This document shows positions 57,790-64,000 of a stretch of 64,000 nt of DNA, piece by piece. The stretch spans positions 558,001 to 622,000 of the forward strand of contig JAHBBC010000007.1 in the NCBI GenBank assembly GCA_019915015.1, given 5' to 3'. The notes under the pieces were generated by a model. It was not told the origin of the DNA and did not search any database. It was given only the letters and a program-made list of their open reading frames with translations. The translations under genes were made by a program, and so were the position numbers. This stretch comes from Auriscalpium vulgare (lineage: Eukaryota > Basidiomycota > Agaricomycetes > Russulales > Auriscalpiaceae). Within the stretch, counting starts at the first letter, position 1. Each line of letters starts with the position of its first letter.

Positions 57790-58720
57790 TGATTTCTCTT
57801 TGCTCAAGCTTAGTAAACTTACAAGGTGCGCTTCTTGCTCCCAATCTTTCAACAAATTTTGTCGAGTGGACGAGCTCCCATGGGACCTGCCTCTCTTCTA
57901 TCCCATGGCATCCAACCCGAGCAACACGATGAAATTCCCGTTCTGTGCCTGCGCGAGAACAGCGAGGTGTTGCGCAGCCTGCTTTCCATCATCATGCCCG
58001 TCCCGTCATTCGTCCCCAAAGGCTTAGAGGACGTCATCTCGGTTATGGGTGCTGCGCAGAGGTACCATGTGGCATCAGTCCTTGTTCATCCGCGCATCTT
58101 ACCGGCTGGAGACCGAAACCCCGTTTGCCACCTTCTTCCTGGCGTGGAAACACCGATTGGTACCGGAGGCCCTTGCTGCTGTGAGGGCTGCCTTGGATAA
58201 ACCTCTGACTATCGAAGCGGTGGGCCAAGATCTACGCACCACCACGGGGCGCGCGCTGTACGAGTTGGTCTCTGTCATCGCAAGACTGTGACCTTTCCCT
58301 GTTCGAAGAAAAGCCATACGATCGAGACTGCGGGCTGCCGGAGTATGAGGGCTTTAAAGGGTATGAGCGCTCTAAGGGGGCAGGCTCAAGTTCCAAGGGT
58401 GCCCGGATGGCTAGCTGACCAGGTGGAACATACAGTATCCTTGACGGGCTGGAGTCCGGCTCAATATGCCCGTCTGCGAAGACGGTTGCACCCCATCTTT
58501 CCTTCATGTCTTCACTTCGATCGCATGTGGAATCTACCGAATGCCACAGCTGCAGCACTGCCTTTTTCATGGAGGGAGGCAAATTGTGGACAGAGTTCAT
58601 GGCGAGGTATCCCAAAGTCATCGAGAAGGTCAGATGTTACTAATGTTATGTTACTGTCTACAAATTCTGACCGTCCCTGTATGTACAGGTTGAGCTCAAC
58701 TTATCGTGGCAAGACACACC
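57790..58720 (+). pseudogene. Relic of a double-BTB gene
   Basis: PVLCLRENSEVLRSLLSIIM then ISVMGAAQRYHVASVL and ETPFATFFLAWKHRLVPEAL, PLTIEAVGQDLRTTTGRALY match the first half of genes A and B, but in two different frames and without a BTB start. From about 58380 a second-half-like C-terminus continues (VPRVPGWLADQ; KLWTEFMARYPKVIEK). A 60-bp intron-like stretch (58629-58688) leads to VELNLSW, the relic of the conserved terminal exon, but no stop follows. Confidence 0.7.
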
Positions 58721-58924
58721 GAGGACGGACGGGTTAAGAGTTCAAGATCGTTTTTTTTTCAACCCTTCACTTCATAATTACATAGTCCACATCACATAAA
58801 GCACATATGATATCAAGTACAATATTCCAGACAACCTGTCGACGGCCGTTCTTCGTACAACAATGGACACACAAGCGAGACCGACACAGAAGCCAAACCT
58901 GACCTGACCAACGAGCGCGCTGCA

Positions 58925-61663
58925 CTAAGTGTCGAGCAGTTCGCGCTGCACGTCCGCGAACACCGCGGCGCCGACGCCGAGGAAGCCAAGCTGCACGAGG
59001 CTCGCAGCAGTCTGGCGGTACACGCGCTCGAGCGCGGGCCGGGCGGGGAAGCCCTGCGATTCTACACACACAGTCATATCTCGGCCCACCCAGAAAGCAC
59101 CAGAAGGAAGCGTTGCTCACCCAGAATGGCCTGGTTCACCTCCCCGGCCAACACATCGCGGGCTTCCTGCCCCGCCCAGCGGCCGACTTCCCCGCCCGCG
59201 TCCATCGGGAAATGGTACGCGACGACGCCGAACGACTTGTCGAGGCATCCCTGTACCTCCGGGCGCAGGTCGTGGCGGTAGTCTGCGCGCAGTGCCTTGC
59301 CGTACGCGATCGCGGCACGCAGCGCGCCCTCCGCGGCGGACTTGGACTGCGCGGACGGGGAAGAAGGCGCGGGGACGTCGTCGACGTCCATCGCGGCGAC
59401 ATCCACGCCGGCCGCGCCCTCCCCCCCGTGTTCATCCGCCTTGCCTGCACCGCCTAGGTCGAGGTCGCGCTCGAAGTCAGCGCGCCGCTTCATTTCTGCC
59501 GCAGCGTTGACGAGCTCGACAAATTTGCGGCAACGCAGCTTGAGCTGGACAAGCAGATCATCGCGCGCGAGCACGCTCGGAAAGCGCGTGCGCAGCCCAT
59601 CAAGCGCCTCGTCGATGTCACCGCGCCGGACGGCATCCACAATTGCGAGCCGCTTTGTGAGCGCCTTTGTCTCCGGCTGCGGCTCCGACTCTGGCGCCGC
59701 CATCGGAGAGTCAGCGTCGTCCAGCTCCGAGTCAGCAGGCGGTGCTGCCGGCGGAGGGACAGGAAGAGCATTGGAGGCGTCTTCGGAATTGCGTGCCCGG
59801 GCTGCACGAGCGAGCTGCGCCTCCAAGGCTTCGGCTGTCTTCGCATACCCGTGATGCACCAAATAGCTGAGCACAAGCCTGCTCGCCTCGTCCCTGCCCT
59901 CTTCGTCCGCTTTCGCGTCGACCATATCGGTGTCACGATTTCCTGCATCATGGATCTCTCCAAAGGCGGTGGCGTCAATGGAGCCAGACGGCGCGGACGA
60001 GCGTTTCGCATCCAAGACGCGCCAATCAATGCGAGTGCGCTGAATGCCCGCCCACACTGCGTCACGCTGCTGCTGCACATGGTCATCAATGTCAAACTTG
60101 AAGGCTGTGTGTCCGAAATTAACGCGGACGCCTTCGTTCGGGTGCCGAAGGCCGACCGAAGGATAGACCTGGACGCCCTCGGCGATGTGCTCGAAGACCA
60201 TGCCTATGAAAAGGATGGGTCAGGCGATGTCGGCAGTAGCTCGGTCAGCATGTACCTAAGTGGACGCCATTCTTGGTGAAGAAGGCGCGGTTTTGACTGA
60301 AGTCCACTCCGGCGCCGATGATGTCTCCGGCTGAGCAACGACTTGTCAGTTCTTCCGGCAACTGCTGTGTGGTTGCAACGCACTGCCAAAGGTGGGCCCA
60401 TAGGTGGTCCCAGTTTTTTCGGCAGCAAACGAGAACCCATCATCGCCGTGGTAACCCCAGGAGTTCTTTTCCCAACCGGGCAGCTTGTTGAGTCGCGCAT
60501 CACTGGTCGTGAAACTGTGCGGCATAGACAACAGTCGGTTGTCGTCGTACCAAAGGTTGCAGTTGTTACTCACCCAATGCTAATATGACTGAAAAGGATG
60601 TCTGAGCGACAGTTAATAGAGAACACAGATGGGCTACTCACGCCTTCTGGCCCTTGCTGAGAACCTCGATCTCAAAGTAATATATGCCGCACGCCGGAGG
60701 TATCGGGTGATTCGTACGGGCCATGCCTGCGTTGTCGACGGCTCCACCGCCTACAAAAACTTGTCAGAATATGAAGCAAAATATGACGCTATCTAGGTTT
60801 ACTTTGGAAACCTGCTCCTGAAGGGATGGTGTGAGAGGGGCATGTAGAGAGGGCTACCGGTGCGTACCATTGTAGCTAAGCTCCCTCCCGTCCGCCGACA
60901 CGCTGAGATACGTATGTCTGTCCTGTTCGCTCCACCGAGTGGGTAACCGGAACACTGGGCTGCTCCCGACCATCGCAGTAGGGTCACTAACCGGCCGCGC
61001 AGCACTAGCAGGAGTAGGACGTGGTGGCGGTGGCGGGCTGCCATTGCTGTCCTCGTCGCTGTCGGAGCTCGGTGTGACGGCGGCGTGCTCGAGGCGCAGC
61101 GTATACGCAGGGGTGCTCGGCGCCGGCTGGGCGTAGCGCGAAGGCGGGAGTTGCGGCGGGAGCTCGGTTTGGAGGAGGTGGCGGAGGGCCGAATGCTCGA
61201 GGTACCCTGGACGCGGAAAGGGTGCGGGCGCAACTTGCGGTGTGTAATTCGGCAAAGACGGCCCAGGGAGTCCGTGGGAGAAAGTACGGTGGGACGGGGA
61301 GCGCAAGCTGGCGGCTCCAGCACTGGGACGGCGTACACGAGTCGGGGACGAGGGCGGCGGAGTGCATGCAACATCCTCCCAGGAGGCGCTAGAAGATGCC
61401 CCAGTTGAGCTGTGGTTCGCACGTATGATCCGGGGAATAACTGGGGGCAAGACGGCACCGCCTGCCGTGTAGGAGCGGGAGGTCTGGCGCGCAGGCGGGC
61501 TCATACCGATAGTCGAGTGGGTGACCGAACCTATGCGCGGTCGAGGCAGAATGGGCGGCGATGCGTTCATGGGCATGGAAAGAACGTCGCCGAACGAGGG
61601 CAGGGTCGTGGAGGACGCCCTAGGGATGGGGATGCTCGAGGAGCGCGACGGGCGAGCCGCCAT
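58925..61663 (-). CDS. RanBPM/GID1-type SPRY-LisH-CTLH protein
   Basis: Starts with a ~250-aa Pro/Ser-rich disordered region (MAARPSRSSSIPIPRASST), then a SPRY domain (GIYYFEIEVLSKGQKA, LPGWEKNSWGYHGDDGFSFA, TFGSGDIIGAGVDFSQNRAF-like, YPSVGLRHPNEGVRVNFG), a LisH motif (SRLVLSYLVHHGYAKTAEAL), CTLH (RLAIVDAVRRGDIDEALDGL) and the C-terminal CRA region ending FADVQRELLDT. This is the domain order of yeast Gid1/Vid30 and animal RanBP9, the scaffold of the GID/CTLH ubiquitin ligase that degrades gluconeogenic enzymes. Several short introns interrupt the SPRY part. Stop at 58925-58927. Confidence 0.9.
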
Positions 61664-61959
61664 GGCGTGGGCCTGCGCTCACTGGAGTCTGTCAGTAGAC
61701 TGTGCGTTGAGAGGAGGTAGTGCTGGGGGAGAACGAGGACAGCACAGCAGGAAGCAAGGGGGAACGGGGAGCGTAATGGCGGAATCAAGCTACGCTCTGT
61801 ATGCAGTGAGCACGAGAGCACCCCTCGGCAACGCCCGGCTCATGAGACTCGCCGCGCCCAGACGCGCGTTCCCCATCCTCTCCTCCGTAACACCATGGTT
61901 CGCCTCCCTTTCCGTCGTCAAGTCTCAACAGCCCTGACATTTGTCCTTAGGAATCGTCG
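61664..61959. promoter_or_regulatory. Divergent promoter between the GID1-like gene and UMP1
   Basis: 296 bp between start codons. The sequence ttgtccttag just before the UMP1 ATG could be a leader-intron acceptor. Confidence 0.45.
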
Positions 61960-62546
61960 ATGCGCATCGTGCCCGCCAGCGCCCCCAAGCTCGCGACCGT
62001 CGCCGACACCGCAGGCTCCCTCGGCCTGCATGACACCCTCAAGTACGGGCCTCGCAGCCTCGCGACAGAGATCAAGACCACAAACTCTCTTCAAAATCGT
62101 CTTGAAAACGTATGTGCCAACTACTGCCTCACGCTATCCGGTGCTGACTGCTTCGCCGGTGAAAGTGGGACGAAACGCAGGATAACTTGAAGCTCACAAT
62201 CGAGCGTAACATCTACGGCCTTCACGCGCCCATGCGTCAGCTCATGGAGCGCAAGATTATCTCTGTTGTCCGTATTATGCTTCACGTTGACCCGCGTCGT
62301 AGCTGACACGTACGCGCGTCGCGTCTCGCTAGAACCGCCACATGCCCGCTTTCCCCCAGTCCAACGTCCACCTCGACATTATCATGGGCCGCGACGAGAC
62401 TCTCGATGTCACAGACTTCTTTGGAAGTAGGTCTATCAATTACATGCTGTCGCACCCATGTTTGACATGCCATCGTTGCAGATGTACCCGCCGGTCCCTC
62501 CATGGACATCCACGCAGACATGGAGAAGAAGCTTCGCATGCAATAG
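61960..62546 (+). CDS. UMP1: Proteasome maturation factor UMP1/POMP
   Basis: Exons 61960-62109, 62166-62267, 62333-62426 and 62482-62546, giving 136 aa, close to the usual 140-150. The protein opens MRIVPASAPKLATVADTAGS. Family blocks: LKYGPRSLATEIKTTNSLQN, LENWDETQDNLKLTIERNIY, GLHAPMRQLMERKI, and VHLDIIMGRDETLDVTDFFG. UMP1 assembles the 20S core and is degraded inside the finished proteasome. The short exons hide it from plain ORF searches. The third splice donor could be 62265 or 62268, changing one residue. Confidence 0.9.
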
Positions 62547-62923
62547 GTTCTGAGGTACCAACAGCGACATGTCATTGTAACATTAGACAGGATTATGCAT
62601 GATGGAAGGTCGAAGTTTCCAGCGTGCCACATTTGCTGCCCTCGAAACATAAATTAACATACCTCACCGCACGGCGATGCGTCAGATGGCTGGCTGCAGG
62701 GTTTGAAGAACGGTTTCTAGAGCCCGCAGTTCGACCGCTGCTTCCTTTCCAACGCCATTCCGTAAGTCCACCGTCTAAGAGGTTGCGGTCGAATGCAACT
62801 TATGACTCGAAGTTTCTTGTTCAAGCCCTACCGTACTCTACCGACATTTCGTAACAGATGGACGTCGGTTTACCGTGCTTTCTACGCGAGTGGTCTGTTA
62901 AATTCATGGCAGGCCTCTACACC
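62547..62923. other. Convergent intergenic region
   Basis: No gene seen between UMP1 and the third BTB gene. Confidence 0.45.
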
Positions 62924-64000
62924 TCACCAAGGCAAATTGAAAGTGACCTGCAAATCAAAATATCAGTACACCCATGCAAACGGGCTATCAGGTGGAAGAG
63001 CTTACTTCTCCAATGACTGTGTCAATCCTGGATGCAAATTCAGTCCACAACCGATCGCCTTCGTTGGTACATATCTGTGCACAGTCGGAGCAACGTGTGC
63101 CGCTGAGATGTAATTTCAGAGCAGTCTGGAATGATTGAAGGGGCGCCATCGATTTTGCAGTGGGATTTAGCTTCCACGAAGCGAAATCGGAGGCCATTTT
63201 TTCGAGGAGAGAGGCTAGCCATGAAGGCATCGTTTCCTTGGTTGCGTTGATTGATATCCTCGATGTGCAACGACTGCGAGCAGATCCTAACGAGGTTGTA
63301 TCAGAAGCTTTGGAAGACCAAACAGAGTTCGCGCATAGTGATATGAATTCGATGAGGGCGGCGTGAACGACATCTCGACATTGCTCCCGATATCGTGACA
63401 ATTTGATGAGGGTATAACCGGTCGGAAGAAGACAGAGAAGAGAGCCAAATTGCTCGAAAGTCATTTGATCATCCAACATTAAACGAGCAGCAAGCTTTGC
63501 TTCGTCCGCCAGCCTATGCTTGATTGCAACTGCAAGGAATCGGAAAGGCTTGACATCTGGCCCAGTGACCATGATGGTTTCGGGGGGACGCAAATGGCGA
63601 ACGAGGGCGCTTGTGCTTGTCATGTCGTATTTCTGGAGGGCTTCCAGCAAAGCTTCGAAGCGATCGAATGATTCTATTGACCGCAGGCAGATGGGCTCGT
63701 AGACTGCAGTAATCAAGTCGTCAAGGGTTTGAGACTCCTCAGACATGCAGACGATTGGAAGTGATGTATCAAAATTACCCGTAGGCTTGTCTGCGGTGTC
63801 CGAGTGTGTGCTGGTTTGGGGCACTGGCAGGCTGAACATATCCCAGAAGAGTGAGGAAGTTGTCGAAAGCACCGCCTTGTGAACGTAGAAATCTTCGCCG
63901 TGGGACGATCGTAAAATTATATCTGCGCCTCGTTGCGACGCGGAGAGACGTCTCTTGGCACGCGTCTCAGAGGAATTTACGGATAAGCCATATTTTCGCA
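62924..64000 (-). CDS. BTB-domain protein C (5' end outside the window)
   Basis: Exon 63006 to the window edge is open and encodes a BTB domain (GADIILRSSHGEDFYVHKAV), a helical middle (LEALQKYDMTSTSALVRHLR) and the CxxC motif TRCSDCAQICTNEG, followed by LWTEFASRIDTVIGE. A 58-bp intron (62948-63005, gtaagc...ttgcag) leads to a terminal exon encoding VTFNLPW and TGA at 62924-62926. It corresponds to the second half of genes A and B; whether a first BTB half precedes it lies beyond the window. Confidence 0.78.

Overview
The window is nuclear DNA from a filamentous fungus, most likely an agaricomycete basidiomycete. Genes are intron-dense, with introns of about 48-70 bp carrying GT(A/G)NG...YAG borders, and conserved genes are separated by only a few hundred bp. 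The left and right ends carry expanded, partly broken gene families (secreted proteases; BTB-domain proteins). No prokaryotic element, CRISPR array, rRNA or convincing tRNA was seen. Spliced coordinates are my own reading of frames and splice motifs, without transcript evidence.

Region 1 (1-15.6 kb) is an accessory protease island. A tandem family of pepsin-like (A1) aspartic proteases with a C-terminal membrane anchor lies on the + strand: two intact copies (384-2228, 13531-15509), one with a single-base frameshift (4153-6147), one multiply broken copy that has also lost a catalytic Asp (10506-12473), and an N-terminal stub (3363-~3548). Their promoters and 3' flanks have been copied, inverted and joined to each other. 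On the minus strand lies a decayed S53 (sedolisin/tripeptidyl-peptidase) gene whose 3' end is joined to an inverted protease upstream block.

Region 2 (16.5-28.3 kb) holds a prenylcysteine-oxidase-like gene (-), a hypothetical basic protein (+), chorismate synthase ARO2 (-), a SAP30-like HDAC-complex subunit (+), an Ala-rich secreted repeat protein (+), and a membrane-anchored ADAM metalloprotease (+) whose third zinc-ligand His appears to sit on a 6-nt microexon.

Region 3 (28.8-31 kb and 54.8-64 kb) holds BTB-domain genes. Two inversely oriented genes each look like two BTB ORFs but are joined in frame by a short intron, giving a double-BTB protein of about 660 aa. A third gene runs off the right edge and a relic lies at 57.8-58.7 kb. 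All four share a tiny terminal exon of the form V-x-[FL]-x-[VL]-[PS]-W.

Region 4 (32.7-54.2 kb) is a conserved housekeeping block: mitochondrial ClpP (-), a Brl1/Brr6 nuclear-envelope protein (+), a SERF/4F5 small protein (-), the CYC8/SSN6 TPR corepressor (+), an ERF4-type palmitoyltransferase subunit (+), a YAP1/PAP1-type bZIP factor (+), GET3 (-) divergent from SRP68 (+), and an MFS transporter (-). On the right, a RanBPM/GID1-type SPRY-CTLH protein (-) is divergent from the proteasome assembly chaperone UMP1 (+).
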